Source of the DNA: Methylibium sp035476815
GTDB taxonomy: Bacteria; Pseudomonadota; Gammaproteobacteria; Burkholderiales; Burkholderiaceae_C
NCBI GenBank assembly: GCA_035476815.1
Contig: DATILD010000002.1
Location: 1-64,000 of the forward strand
Length of the DNA: 64,000 nucleotides
Direction: 5' to 3'
Shown: positions 9,179 through 17,100 of the stretch, piece by piece
How positions within the stretch are numbered: position 1 is the stretch's first letter
Layout: each line of letters opens with the position of its first letter
Notes under the pieces: generated by a model
Databases searched by the model: none
Seen by the model: only the letters and a program-made list of their open reading frames with translations
Told to the model about the DNA's origin: nothing
Position numbers and translations under genes: made by a program

Positions 9179-10008
9179 GGCGCGGCGTTCGGGAAGAACA
9201 GCTGCTGGCCGCCGATCTGGTAGCTCGCGATCGCGGCCTGGCCGGCCGGCGACACGACCCAGTCGGCGAAGGCCTGCGCCAGCGCGGTCTTGGTGTGCGG
9301 GTGCTTGGCCGGGTTGGTGACGATCACGCCGTACTGGTTGAACAGCCGCTTGTCGCCCTCGACCACGATCGCGAGGTCGGCGCGGTTCTTGAAGCTCAGC
9401 CAGGTGCCGCGGTCGGCCAGCACGTAGGCGTTGGTCGAGGCCGCGATGTTGAGCGCCGGGCCCATGCCGCAGCCGCATTCCTGGTAGCCCGCGTAGGCCG
9501 CCTTCGGCGCCTCGACGCCGGCGGCCTTCCAGTAGCGCAGCTCGGCCGCGTGGGTGCCGCTCTTGTCGCCGCGCGACACGAAGGGCGTCGTGCCCTGCGC
9601 CAGCTTGGCGAGCGCGGCGACGATGTCCGCGCCCTTGACGCCCGACGGGTCGGCCTTGGGCCCGACCAGCACGAAGTCGTTGTACATGACCGCCAGGCGC
9701 TTGAGCCCGTAGCCCTCGGCGACGTACTTCTCCTCGGCGGCCTGGTCGTGCACGAACAGCAGGTCGGCGTCGCCGCGGCGGCCCATGTCGAGCGCCTGGC
9801 CGGTGCCGAGCGCGACCACCTTGGCCTCGATGCCGCTGGCCTGCTTGAAGAGCGGCAGCAGGTGGCCGAACAGTCCCGACTGCTCGGTCGAGGTGGTCGA
9901 GGCCATCACGATGCTCTTGTCCTGCGCCAGCGCCCCCGCGCCGAGGCCCAGCGCGAGCAGCGCACCCAGCGCCACGCGGCGCGACACGGACGACAGACGG
10001 TTCACCAT
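9175..10008 (-). CDS. tupA: Tungstate ABC transporter substrate-binding protein, TupA-like
   Basis: The 277-residue precursor has an export signal ending in GAGALAQ. The TupA-type features are the MASTTSTEQSGL strand, the GTGQALDMGRRGDADLLFVHD segment and the SRGDKSGTHAAEL loop, which distinguish TupA from ModA and WtpA. It binds tungstate in the periplasm and feeds the TupB permease. It overlaps the ATPase gene upstream by seven bases and the modA-like gene downstream by four, so all are probably co-translated. Tungsten would serve tungstopterin enzymes such as some formate dehydrogenases, though none is in the window. The start at 10008 was chosen for the signal peptide and the AGGAGAG ribosome site just before it. 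Confidence 0.88.
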   Translation of the reverse strand: MVNRLSSVSRRVALGALLALGLGAGALAQDKSIVMASTTSTEQSGLFGHLLPLFKQASGIEAKVVALGTGQALDMGRRGDADLLFVHDQAAEEKYVAEGYGLKRLAVMYNDFVLVGPKADPSGVKGADIVAALAKLAQGTTPFVSRGDKSGTHAAELRYWKAAGVEAPKAAYAGYQECGCGMGPALNIAASTNAYVLADRGTWLSFKNRADLAIVVEGDKRLFNQYGVIVTNPAKHPHTKTALAQAFADWVVSPAGQAAIASYQIGGQQLFFPNAAP

Positions 10009-10709
10009 GGCAACTCTCCTTTGAGGAACAAACGGGCTTCCGGGGGCGCGACCCCGTCGAAGAAGTCCTGCACCGGCAGGTCGGCCAGCACGCGGCCCTG
10101 CTCGAGGTAGACCACGCGCTGCGCGAAGCGCTGCACCTGGCCGAGGTTGTGCGAGGCCATCAGCAGCGTGACGCCCTGCGCGCCGAGCTCGTCGAGCAGC
10201 AGCTCGACCTCGCGCTTGGCATGCGGGTCGAGGCTGGCGGTCGGCTCGTCGAGCAGCAGCACGTCGGGCCGCAGCGCCCAGGCGCGCGCCAGCGCGAGGC
10301 GCTGCTGCTGCCCGCCGGACAGCGCGCGCGCCGGCCGCCCCGCCTCGGCGGCCAGGCCGACGCGCTGCAGCACCTCGGCGCAGCGCCGGCGCGCCTCGGC
10401 GCCGCGCACCCCCGCCAGCCACAGCGCGACGCGCACGTTCGCCTGCGCCGACAGCCGCAGCAGGAAGGGCCGCTGGAACAGCATCGCGATGCGCGGCGGC
10501 ACGCTGGCGGTGCGGCGCGTGCCCGCGCTCGGCGGCAGCAGCCCGTGCAGCACCCGCAGCAGCGTGCTCTTGCCCGAGCCGTTGGCGCCGATGAAGGCCA
10601 CGCGCTCGCCGGCGCGCACCGCCAGGTTCACGCCGCGCAGCGCCTCGTGCGCGCCGTAGCGCAGCACCACGCGGTCGAGCGCGATCAGCGGCTCGTGCGC
10701 ATCAGCCAT
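10002..10709 (-). CDS. tupC: Tungstate ABC transporter ATP-binding protein, TupC-like
   Basis: The 235-residue ATPase has Walker A GANGSGKST at 41-49, a Q-loop (LFQRPFLL), the signature LSGGQQQR, Walker B LLLDEPTASLD and the switch histidine in MASHNLG. It would energise import through the permease at 10702-11460. It lacks the C-terminal TOBE (molybdate-sensing) domain found in ModC, which fits a Tup-type system. It overlaps both the permease gene and tupA by eight and seven bases respectively. The ABC family is certain, and the substrate is assigned from its neighbours. Confidence 0.88.
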   Translation of the reverse strand: MADAHEPLIALDRVVLRYGAHEALRGVNLAVRAGERVAFIGANGSGKSTLLRVLHGLLPPSAGTRRTASVPPRIAMLFQRPFLLRLSAQANVRVALWLAGVRGAEARRRCAEVLQRVGLAAEAGRPARALSGGQQQRLALARAWALRPDVLLLDEPTASLDPHAKREVELLLDELGAQGVTLLMASHNLGQVQRFAQRVVYLEQGRVLADLPVQDFFDGVAPPEARLFLKGELPW

Positions 10710-11460
10710 TGGCCGCTCCCGCCGCCGCCTGGGCCTCGGCCGGGCGCAGCGTGTCGCCGCCGTGGTGGTGGGTCGACCACCAGCGCACCGCGGCGATCAG
10801 CACGTTGAGGCCGAGCACCACCGACAGCAGCACCACGCCGAGCGCCAGCGCCAACGGCAGGTCGCCCTTGCTGGTCTCGAGCGCGATCGCGGTCGTCATC
10901 ACCCGCGTGTGGCCGGCGATGTTGCCGCCGACGATCATCACCGCGCCGACCTCCGAGATCGCGCGGCCGAAGGCCGCCAGCAGCACCGTCAGCACCGTCA
11001 GCCGTTCGTCCCACAGCAGCAGGCCGGCGGCGGTGGCGCGGCCGGCGCCGAGCGAGCGCAGCTGCTCGCCGTTGGCCTTCCAGGTGGCGGCGATCGCCTC
11101 GCGCGTCAGCGCGGCGACCACCGGCACCACCAGGATGGTCTGCGCGACGACCATCGCGCCGGGCGTGAACAGCAGGCCCCATTCGCCCAGCGGGCCGGAG
11201 CGCGACAGCAGCAGGTAGACCACCAGCCCGACCACCACCGAGGGCAGCGCCAGCAGCGTGTTCAGCAGCACCAGCACGCCGCGCCGGCCGGGGAAGCGCA
11301 GCACCGCCAGCGCGGCCCCGGCCGCGAGCCCGAAGCCGGCCGCCAGCAGGCAGGCCGTGCCGCTGACGCCGAGCGACAGCCCGACCACCTGCAGCAGTTG
11401 CGCATCGGCACCGGCGATCAGCGCCCAGGCGGTGCGCACACTCTCGGCAAACGGGTTCAT
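10702..11460 (-). CDS. tupB: Tungstate ABC transporter permease, TupB-like
   Basis: The 252-residue integral membrane protein has about five or six hydrophobic segments and the BPD_transp_1 coupling loop (EQLRSLGAGRATAAG ... GRAISEVGAVMIVGG), which resembles the EAA loop of TupB and ModB permeases. It is the first gene of the operon, and its ATG at 11460 lies 96 bases from the divergently transcribed regulator at 11557. That gap must hold both promoters. The C-terminus ends in an Ala-rich cytoplasmic tail that overlaps the ATPase start. Confidence 0.86.
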   Translation of the reverse strand: MNPFAESVRTAWALIAGADAQLLQVVGLSLGVSGTACLLAAGFGLAAGAALAVLRFPGRRGVLVLLNTLLALPSVVVGLVVYLLLSRSGPLGEWGLLFTPGAMVVAQTILVVPVVAALTREAIAATWKANGEQLRSLGAGRATAAGLLLWDERLTVLTVLLAAFGRAISEVGAVMIVGGNIAGHTRVMTTAIALETSKGDLPLALALGVVLLSVVLGLNVLIAAVRWWSTHHHGGDTLRPAEAQAAAGAANG

Positions 11461-11556
11461 CGGGACGACTCGGACTCGGGGGCGGTGCGCGCTGCGGCAC
11501 ACTCTCGCGGCCCGCGATGCTAGGCAGACCCTGCCGGCTCGGCGATATGAAACGAC
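11461..11556. promoter_or_regulatory. Divergent promoter region between tupBCA-modA and the ModE/PBP regulator
   Basis: This 96-base gap separates two divergent start codons. It contains TCGGCGATATGAAACGACATGC next to the regulator start, an AT-richer patch against the GC-rich background. I see no clear ModE operator (paired TAACG-type half sites). It is the obvious place for an operator bound by the adjacent regulator. Confidence 0.45.
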
Positions 11557-12708
11557 ATGCATAGCGACGCGCCCGCCACAGCCCCGCTCCCGACCCCGGA
11601 CCCCGACACCGCCTCGGCGCGCCCGCCGCAGCGCGTGCAGCTCACCTACGCGCTGGGCGGCGAGCCCGGCGGCGGCCCGGTCCACCACCCGCTGTTCGCG
11701 CTGCTCGCGGCGCTGCACGACGGCGGCTCGGTCAGCGCGGCGGCCAAGGGCCTGGGGTTTTCCTACCGCCATGTCTGGGGCGAGCTGAGGCGCTGGGAGG
11801 CCGAGCTGGGCCGCGCGCTGATCGTCTGGAACAAGGGCCAGCGCGCCGCGCTCACCCCCTTCGGCGAGAAGCTGCTGTGGGCCGAGCGGCGCGCCCAGGC
11901 GCGGCTGGCGCCGCAGATCGAGGCGCTGCGCATGGAGCTCGAGCGTGCCTTCGCCGACGCCTTCGACGACCGCGTCGACGTGCTGCCGGTCTGCGCCAGC
12001 CACGACCAGGCGCTGCCGCGGCTGCGCGAGCTGGCGCTGGCCGAACGCCTGCACCTCGACCTCGAGTTCGCCGGCAGCCTGGAGGCGCTGCGCGCGCTCG
12101 ACACCGGCCGCGCGCTGCTGGCGGGCTTTCACGTGCTCGACGGCGCGGCGCGCGGCTCGGTCAGCGCCCGCGCCTACCGCGCGCGCCTCAGGCCCGGCCA
12201 CCACAAGCTGATCGGCTTCGCGCAGCGCACCCAGGGGCTGATGGTCGCGCCGGGCAACCCGAAACAGGTGCTGTCGCTGCAGGACCTGGGGCGCGCCGAG
12301 CTGCGCTGGGTCGGCCGCGCCGAAGGCACCGGCACCCGCATCCTGCTCGACGAGCTGGCCGGCCGGGCCGGCCTGGCCGCGCCCAGCCACTACGCGCTGG
12401 AGGAGCCCTCGCATGGCGCCGCCGCGCAGGCGGTGGCCAGCGGCGCCGCCGACGCCGCCTTCGGCCTGCAGGCCGCGGCGGTGGCCGCGGGGCTGGACTT
12501 CGTGCCGCTGGCCAGGGAGCGCTACTTCCTCGTCACGCTCAAGGCCACGTTGGAGCAACCGGCGGTGCGGCGGCTGGTCGCGCTGCTCGGCTCGGTCGCG
12601 TGGTCGCAGGCGCTGGCCGCCCTGCCCGGCTACCAGGCCACCGAGCCCGGCGCGGTGCTGTCGCTGACCAAGGCGCTGCCCTGGTGGACCTACCGCAAGG
12701 CGCGGTGA
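11557..12708 (+). CDS. Transcriptional regulator: ModE-like winged HTH fused to a PBP-like domain
   Basis: The first about 125 residues form a ModE/LysR-type winged helix (HPLFALLAALHDGGSVSAAA, FSYRHVWGELRRWE, LTPFGEKLL). From about residue 145 onward the protein resembles a substrate-binding protein (VLPVCASHDQAL, FAGSLEALRALDTGRALLAG, GTGTRILLDELA), the PBP_like class. There is no signal peptide, so it is a cytoplasmic one-component sensor, probably of molybdate or tungstate. Divergent placement next to tupBCA-modA supports control of that operon. It is 383 residues long, against about 260 for E. coli ModE, where sensing is done by paired TOBE domains instead. Ligand and direction of regulation are inferred. 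Confidence 0.85.
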   Translation: MHSDAPATAPLPTPDPDTASARPPQRVQLTYALGGEPGGGPVHHPLFALLAALHDGGSVSAAAKGLGFSYRHVWGELRRWEAELGRALIVWNKGQRAALTPFGEKLLWAERRAQARLAPQIEALRMELERAFADAFDDRVDVLPVCASHDQALPRLRELALAERLHLDLEFAGSLEALRALDTGRALLAGFHVLDGAARGSVSARAYRARLRPGHHKLIGFAQRTQGLMVAPGNPKQVLSLQDLGRAELRWVGRAEGTGTRILLDELAGRAGLAAPSHYALEEPSHGAAAQAVASGAADAAFGLQAAAVAAGLDFVPLARERYFLVTLKATLEQPAVRRLVALLGSVAWSQALAALPGYQATEPGAVLSLTKALPWWTYRKAR

Positions 12709-13826
12709 GCGGCACGCCGGCGCCGACGATCCACCTCGCCGCGCTGACGCGCGGCGGCGCGGCGGCGGTGCCGGCCACGGTGACGCTGATCGCCGCCAAC
12801 GCCCTCGCCTTCGGCTTCCTGCTGGCCCATGGCGCCGGGCTGTGGCATGCGCCGACCGAGGTGCAGCTCGCCTGGGGCGCCAACTTCGGCCCGGCCACGC
12901 AGGACGGCGGCTGGTGGCGGCTGGCGAGCGCGATGTTCATGCACTTCGGCGTGCTGCACCTGGCGCTGAACCTGTGGGCGCTGTGGGACGTGGGGCGGCT
13001 CGTCGAGCGCCTGATCGGGCCGTGGCGGCTGGCGGCGGTCTTCCTGGGCAGCGGACTCGCGGGCAACCTGCTGTCGCTCGTGGTGCAGGGCAACGAGGCG
13101 GTGTCGGCCGGCGCCTCGGGGGCGATCTTCGGGCTGTACGGCACGCTGCTCGCGGTGCTGGCGCGCGAGCGTCGGCGCTTCGACGCGCACGAGTTCCGCT
13201 GGCTGTTCGGCGCCGCGGCGCTGTTCGCCGCCGTGGCGCTGGGCCTGGGTTTCTTCGTGCGCGGCATCGACAACGCCGCGCATGGCGGCGGGCTGGCGGC
13301 CGGTGCGCTGCTCGGCCTGCTGCTGCGCCGACCGCTCGGCGCGCACCCGGTGCCGCGGCGCGAGCGCGCACTGGCCGCCACGGCGCTGGCCGTGGCCGTG
13401 GTGGCGATGCTGCAGGCGCTGCCGGCACCACGCTACCGCTACGGCGACGAGCTCGCGGCGCGCCGGGCGATCCGCGACTTCGCCACCGACGAGCAGGCGC
13501 TGGGCGTGCGCTGGCGCTCGATCCTGCTGGAGGCCGACGGGCAGAGTTTCGAATCGCTGGCCGGCCGCATCGACGAGGACATCGCCAGCGAATACGAGGA
13601 CAGCTTCGACCAGCTCTCGTCGCTGCGGCTGGACCCGGCGACGCCCTCGGCGGCGACGGTGGAGCGGCTGCGCCGCTACGCGCAGCAGCGCAGTGAGGCC
13701 TCGCATGCGCTCGCGGAGGCCTTGCGGCGCGGCGACGAGGCGGCCGCGCGCGACGCCCTCGACGCGCTGCGCGGCGCCGGACGCGCCGCATCGGCTGCAT
13801 CGGCCCCGACACCGCGCGCACCATGA
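12705..13826 (+). CDS. Rhomboid-family intramembrane serine protease with long C-terminal tail
   Basis: The GTG start overlaps the regulator stop (GTGA). The 373-residue protein has about six membrane helices in residues 20-245. The rhomboid dyad is clear: S138 in GASGAIFG and H193 in NAAHGGGLAAG, with a helix-2 HLALN motif near residue 85. It should cleave membrane proteins within the bilayer. After the membrane part there are about 130 mostly charged residues (from RYRYGDELAARRA) that include acidic and Arg-rich helices and end in an Ala/Pro tail. This extension is longer than in GlpG-type enzymes and its role is unknown. Substrates cannot be deduced. The next PEP-CTERM gene is separate, 232 bases on. 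Confidence 0.9.
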   Translation: MSGTPAPTIHLAALTRGGAAAVPATVTLIAANALAFGFLLAHGAGLWHAPTEVQLAWGANFGPATQDGGWWRLASAMFMHFGVLHLALNLWALWDVGRLVERLIGPWRLAAVFLGSGLAGNLLSLVVQGNEAVSAGASGAIFGLYGTLLAVLARERRRFDAHEFRWLFGAAALFAAVALGLGFFVRGIDNAAHGGGLAAGALLGLLLRRPLGAHPVPRRERALAATALAVAVVAMLQALPAPRYRYGDELAARRAIRDFATDEQALGVRWRSILLEADGQSFESLAGRIDEDIASEYEDSFDQLSSLRLDPATPSAATVERLRRYAQQRSEASHALAEALRRGDEAAARDALDALRGAGRAASAASAPTPRAP

Positions 13827-14058
13827 CGGCCGCGCCGGTGGCCGCGCACCGTTAGCGATCCGCCACACCGCACCCCCTGCGTACAGGGGGCCGCGCCCGC
13901 CGGTGCCGCCATCGGTTCGTCATCGCACAGTCAGGGCCCGCGCGCCGGCTCATCGTCGGCACTCCCAGGACTCCGATGGCAACCCCACGGACCCACGCCA
14001 GCCCTTGGAGACTGCGACTGTCGTCGCAGTCTGGCCTCGACCGACCGAAGGAACCGAT

Positions 14059-14700
14059 ATGCACACGAACCGATGGATCACCACCGCCACGGCTGCCGCC
14101 ACGCTGCTGGTGGCTGCTGGTGCCGCGCAGGCATTGACTGTCGTCAAGCGGCAATCCGGCAGCGGCGGCAACCTGCTGAGCAACACCTGCAGCTTTGCGG
14201 ACGGGGCGGCCGACGCCACCGTGACGGGCTGCCTGAGCACAAACCCCGACCGGGCAGTGACGCTGACCTCGGACGAATCGATCGGCTACGGGCCCGGAAG
14301 CCCGCTCCGGGTCCGAGGCACCGACAGCGACTACTCGCACCTGTCCATCACGGTGGACGACCGGGCGATGAAGACGCTGGTCATGAACCTGAATGCGACC
14401 TCCGACGGCTACATCTCGTTCTCGGACGGCAGCGACACGTCGAAGCTGTTCAGGCTCAAGGGCGAGGGCAGCAATTTCTTCACCATCCGCGGTCCGTTCG
14501 ATACGCTGAGCTACACGACCTACTCCGACAGGCTCGGTACAGAGAGCGACCTCATCCGCGACACGCGGCAGGTGCGCTTCGCCCTGGACCAGCCGACGCC
14601 AGCGATCCCGGAGCCGAGCACCTACGCGCTGATGCTCGCCGGATTCGGCGTGGTCGGGTTCATGGTCCGCCGGCGCCGCCGTGACCGCGAGGTTGCATGA
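14059..14700 (+). CDS. PEP-CTERM sorting-domain protein
   Basis: The 213-residue protein has an N-terminal signal peptide (cleavage likely after GAAQA, about residue 25). It ends with the classic tripartite PEP-CTERM signal: IPEPSTYALML, a membrane helix (AGFGVVGFMV) and an Arg-rich tail (RRRRRDRE). Exosortase (EpsH/XrtA type) recognises this signal and transfers the protein to the cell surface or exopolysaccharide matrix. The middle is a Ser/Thr/Asp-rich beta region with no recognised domain. A strong ribosome site (GAAGGAACCG) precedes the ATG. No exosortase or PrsK/PrsR gene is in the window, so the machinery must lie elsewhere. Its biological role is unknown. Confidence 0.88.
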   Translation: MHTNRWITTATAAATLLVAAGAAQALTVVKRQSGSGGNLLSNTCSFADGAADATVTGCLSTNPDRAVTLTSDESIGYGPGSPLRVRGTDSDYSHLSITVDDRAMKTLVMNLNATSDGYISFSDGSDTSKLFRLKGEGSNFFTIRGPFDTLSYTTYSDRLGTESDLIRDTRQVRFALDQPTPAIPEPSTYALMLAGFGVVGFMVRRRRRDREVA

Positions 14701-14798
14701 AGCGAGCGGCGCACCGCGGCGGCGATAGAACGCGCCCGCGGCGGTCAGCGTGGCGCTGACCAGCCGCGCGCCTGCGGCTTCGATCCAGGCAAGCACCC

Positions 14799-14825
14799 AA
14801 GGGCCCGGCCACCGACCGGGCTCTT
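14799..14825 (+). terminator. Possible rho-independent terminator downstream of the PEP-CTERM gene
   Basis: A 10-bp stem (14799-14808 with 14816-14825, one G-T pair) with a 7-base loop is followed by a short T-run (GCCTTT). A second perfect 8-bp hairpin lies at 14743-14761. The rest of 14701-14969 shows no convincing gene. Confidence 0.45.
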
Positions 14826-14969
14826 GCCTTTGAGCAGGAAGAACGCACCGCTCGCGCCTGGGCCGCCCAGCGGCTCGGCCGATCTGGCTGGTCGACCTGG
14901 AACACGTGGGGTGCGCTGAGATGGATCAACGTGCGTCGCGCCCGCGGCGGCCGGTGACCCGCACCGCGG

Positions 14970-15206
14970 CTAGTGGACCAACAGGATCCGCTGCGGCCGG
15001 TCGACGGCCTCGAAGATGGCCCGGAACACGTGGCCGGATGGTGACAGCAGCAGACAGAAGCCGAGCGCCGGCCGCCCGCCCTGCAACTCCTCCCACAGCC
15101 GCGGCAGATCCGAGGTCATCCGTGCCAGGTGGTGGCGACCCGAATGGTCCTGCAGCGCCACTTGGTGCGCCTGCGGGCACGCGTCATAGACACGGTAGAG
15201 GTACAT
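14970..15206 (-). CDS. Small hypothetical protein
   Basis: A 78-residue frame starting MYLYRVYDACPQAHQ, with balanced composition and alternating hydrophobic and polar segments (FCLLLSPSGHVFRAIFEAV). I do not recognise a family. It has no signal peptide or membrane helix. It is transcribed with the downstream side facing the PEP-CTERM gene and lies 95 bases downstream of the small membrane protein at 15301. The non-repetitive composition, unlike the Arg/Ala-rich frames around it, is the main reason to believe it. A modest ribosome site (GGGACC) precedes the ATG. Confidence 0.5.
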   Translation of the reverse strand: MYLYRVYDACPQAHQVALQDHSGRHHLARMTSDLPRLWEELQGGRPALGFCLLLSPSGHVFRAIFEAVDRPQRILLVH

Positions 15207-15300
15207 GAGCGGTCCCGGTGTCAGGAGATCGCCGCACCGTGCGGCCCATCGGCCAGACGGTCCGTGCGCTAACGTACCGCAGGCTCGACGCGCCGAACGG

Positions 15301-15525
15301 TCAGCGCGTTCTTCCGCCGAACACCAGCAGCGCGCCACCGATGACGATCGCGACCACGCCGGCCCAGATCGGGATGTTGATCGTCTTCGTGTCCTTGACC
15401 GACAGCTCGATCGGCCCCAGCTTGGCCTGGTGGGTTTCCTGCGTGTAGCTGAAGCCGCCGTAGGCCAGACCGAGCGCCCCGGCGGCGATCAGCGCGATGC
15501 CGACCATCTTCGCCGCGTTACCCAC
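15301..15525 (-). CDS. Small two-helix membrane protein (DUF3185-like)
   Basis: About 74 residues with two hydrophobic helices (MVGIALIAAGALGLAYGGF and IWAGVVAIVIGGALLVFGG) joined by a polar loop containing TQETHQAKLGPIELSVKD. This matches small DUF3185-type membrane proteins found in many proteobacteria, whose function is not known. The GTG at 15525 has a good ribosome site (GAGG, six bases upstream) and overlaps the end of the upstream gene by eight bases. An internal ATG at 15507 is the alternative start. Coupling to the secreted YXW-type protein upstream suggests a shared envelope role (inference). Confidence 0.72.
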   Translation of the reverse strand: MGNAAKMVGIALIAAGALGLAYGGFSYTQETHQAKLGPIELSVKDTKTINIPIWAGVVAIVIGGALLVFGGRTR

Positions 15526-16234
15526 CGGGCACCTCGTCCTTCTTGCCATGGCCGCGGCCAGCCGGCTCGTCGCGGCCCGCTGCCGGGCGACCACGGTTCG
15601 GCGGTGCGGCTTGCGGATCGTCGCGCTGCGGCATCGCCGGCGTTCGCGTCCACTCCTGGCGCGCGACAGGTTCGCGCGGCTGGTAGCGGTAGTTCTGGGC
15701 GCGGATCACCTGCTGCTGCCCGGCCTCTTGCGGATAGCGGCTCTGCGGGTACTTGCGCTGGTAGTCCGGCAGGGGCGCGGGCGCCCGCATCGTCTGGTGG
15801 TCGCGGCGCTCCCAGCCGGCGCGGCGCTGTTGCCAGTCACCTCCCCAATGGTCGCCCCAGCGCGGCGGTGCGTCGCCACGCCAGGCCCGGAACGCCATCG
15901 GCGGCTGGCGGTAGTAGCGCACCGGCACCCGCAGCATGTAGCCCGGCACGTCGTAGCGCGCCACCGACCGCCAGGGACCGTTGTACCAACTGCTGGCATA
16001 CCAGTCGTCGCCCTGGAAGACCCAGTACAGGCCGTCGAAGAAGAAGTAGTTCCCCTGGGCCTGCGGCGCGTAGTAGACCGGGTAGCCAGGCACCCGCTGA
16101 AGCTCCGGATAGACGGGCATATGGATGCCGATGCTGACACCGGGCACGCTGACCCCGATACCCACGGAGACCTGAGCCTGCGCCGCGGGCAGGGCACCCA
16201 GCAGGAGCGGCAAGACGAGCAGCAGATGACGCAT
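15518..16234 (-). CDS. Secreted hypothetical protein, Tyr/Trp-rich repeat type
   Basis: The 238-residue precursor has a signal peptide (MRHLLLVLPLLLGALPAAQAQ). A Tyr/Trp/Pro-rich domain follows (YFFFDGLYWVFQGDDWYASSW, then VPVRYYR and PPRWGDHWG), and then a long low-complexity Gln/Arg/Pro tail. The pattern is that of a common but uncharacterised betaproteobacterial family of secreted proteins. It is likely periplasmic or outer-membrane associated. The ribosome site GAGG lies just before the ATG. It forms a pair with the two-helix protein downstream by overlap. Function unknown. Confidence 0.78.
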   Translation of the reverse strand: MRHLLLVLPLLLGALPAAQAQVSVGIGVSVPGVSIGIHMPVYPELQRVPGYPVYYAPQAQGNYFFFDGLYWVFQGDDWYASSWYNGPWRSVARYDVPGYMLRVPVRYYRQPPMAFRAWRGDAPPRWGDHWGGDWQQRRAGWERRDHQTMRAPAPLPDYQRKYPQSRYPQEAGQQQVIRAQNYRYQPREPVARQEWTRTPAMPQRDDPQAAPPNRGRPAAGRDEPAGRGHGKKDEVPGG

Positions 16235-16553
16235 GAAAACCTCGATTCGACCCCATGGCACCGGCTAGACCGCCGGCGCGAGGGGCAACGGGGCCGCGGT
16301 ACCTCGAGCGCAAGGTAGGACGCATTGCGCCGGCGGTCTGTGCGTTGCAGAACACAAGGGTCGTCGGCGAGCAGTACGCCGAAAGCTTCGAGCAGCCCTC
16401 GGCCCTGCACCTAAGCCTCGGCGCGCCGTCGACCGCGACGCGGCCCTCGCGCCCCGAGTGCCGGCGGTCGAAAATGGCAGCGCCCGTTCGTCGTTGCGAT
16501 GAGGCCGCCATGGACTGCCGGCCCGCCCGACCCCACCGTGAAGGAGCCCGCCC
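16235..16553. promoter_or_regulatory. Divergent intergenic region, 319 bases, no gene seen
   Basis: This gap lies between the divergent secreted protein and the SRPBCC gene and must contain promoters for both. It has AT-richer patches (GAAAGCTTCG near 16380, TCGAAAATGG near 16470) but no promoter or operator I can name. Short frames across it have shadow-type composition. Confidence 0.4.
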
Positions 16554-17000
16554 ATGTCATCCCGCAGCGTCCACCTCCACCGCGTGCTGCGCACGCCGCC
16601 CGAGAAGCTCTACCGCGCCTTCCTCGAAGCCGATGCCCTGGCCAAGTGGCTGCCGCCCTATGGCTACACCTGCACCGTCCATCACCTCGAAGCGAAGCAA
16701 GGCGGCGGCTTCCGGATGTCCTTTCGCAACTTCTCGACCGGCCATGCGCACAGCTTCGGCGGCGAGTACCTGGAGCTCGTGCCGCACGAGCGCATCCGCT
16801 ACACGGACCGCTTCGACGACCCGAACCTGCCCGGCGTGATGACCGTGACGGTGGGCCTGAAGGCGGTGAGCTGCGGCACCGAGCTGTCGGTGGTGCAGGA
16901 GGGCATCCCCGACGTCATCCCGCTGGAGATGTGCTACCTGGGGTGGCAGGAGTCGCTGGTGCAGCTGGCGAGGCTGGTGGAGCCGGATATTCCGGGCTGA
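16554..17000 (+). CDS. SRPBCC / AHSA1-type protein (START-like fold)
   Basis: This 148-residue protein starts with the AHSA1/polyketide-cyclase-like pattern VLRTPPEKLYRAFLEADALAKW, continues with FGGEYLELVPHERIRYTDRFDD and ends with the amphipathic helix LGWQESLVQLARLVEPDIPG. The fold forms a deep hydrophobic pocket, and many members bind lipids or small hydrophobic ligands. Full family length, with a good ribosome site (GAAGGAG). A hairpin terminator follows 20 bases after the stop. It is the last normal-composition gene before the lower-GC segment. Specific ligand unknown. Confidence 0.87.
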   Translation: MSSRSVHLHRVLRTPPEKLYRAFLEADALAKWLPPYGYTCTVHHLEAKQGGGFRMSFRNFSTGHAHSFGGEYLELVPHERIRYTDRFDDPNLPGVMTVTVGLKAVSCGTELSVVQEGIPDVIPLEMCYLGWQESLVQLARLVEPDIPG

Positions 17001-17019
17001 CACCGCTTCAGAAGCGACA

Positions 17020-17043
17020 AGGGCTCGGACACAGCCGAGCCCT
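17020..17043 (+). terminator. Hairpin terminator after the SRPBCC gene
   Basis: A perfect 9-bp stem (17020-17028 with 17035-17043) with a six-base loop, followed by CTTCAC. The U-run is weak, but position and stem strength fit a terminator. Confidence 0.6.
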
Positions 17044-17056
17044 CTTCACATGTGGC

Positions 17057-17076
17057 CCGGGGGGAATCGAACCCCC
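17057..17076 (-). repeat. tmRNA T-arm copy, possible attachment-site remnant
   Basis: The 20 bases CCGGGGGGAATCGAACCCCC are identical to 20073-20092 within ssrA and in the same orientation. They correspond to the T-stem and loop (GGGGGTTCGATTCCCCC). Flanking GTGG on the outer side also matches loosely. No D-arm, anticodon arm or 5' acceptor strand accompanies it, so it is not a tRNA gene. Confidence 0.6.
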
Positions 17077-17100
17077 TAGGATGATCGCCAGGTTCAGCGG

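Noticed and set aside
13827..14058. Sigma-54 (-24/-12) promoter for the PEP-CTERM gene
   Set aside because: Partial matches such as TCGGCACTCC and TGGCAACCCC lack the required GC element at the correct spacing.
14660..14929. Possible small minus-strand gene after the PEP-CTERM gene
   Set aside because: The translation is low-complexity Arg/Ala/Ser with no start context and runs through a hairpin terminator.
17054..17080. tRNA gene on the minus strand suggested by a perfect T-arm
   Set aside because: No matching 5' acceptor strand, D-arm or anticodon arm lies in the 80 bases on the 5' side, so only a T-arm fragment is present.
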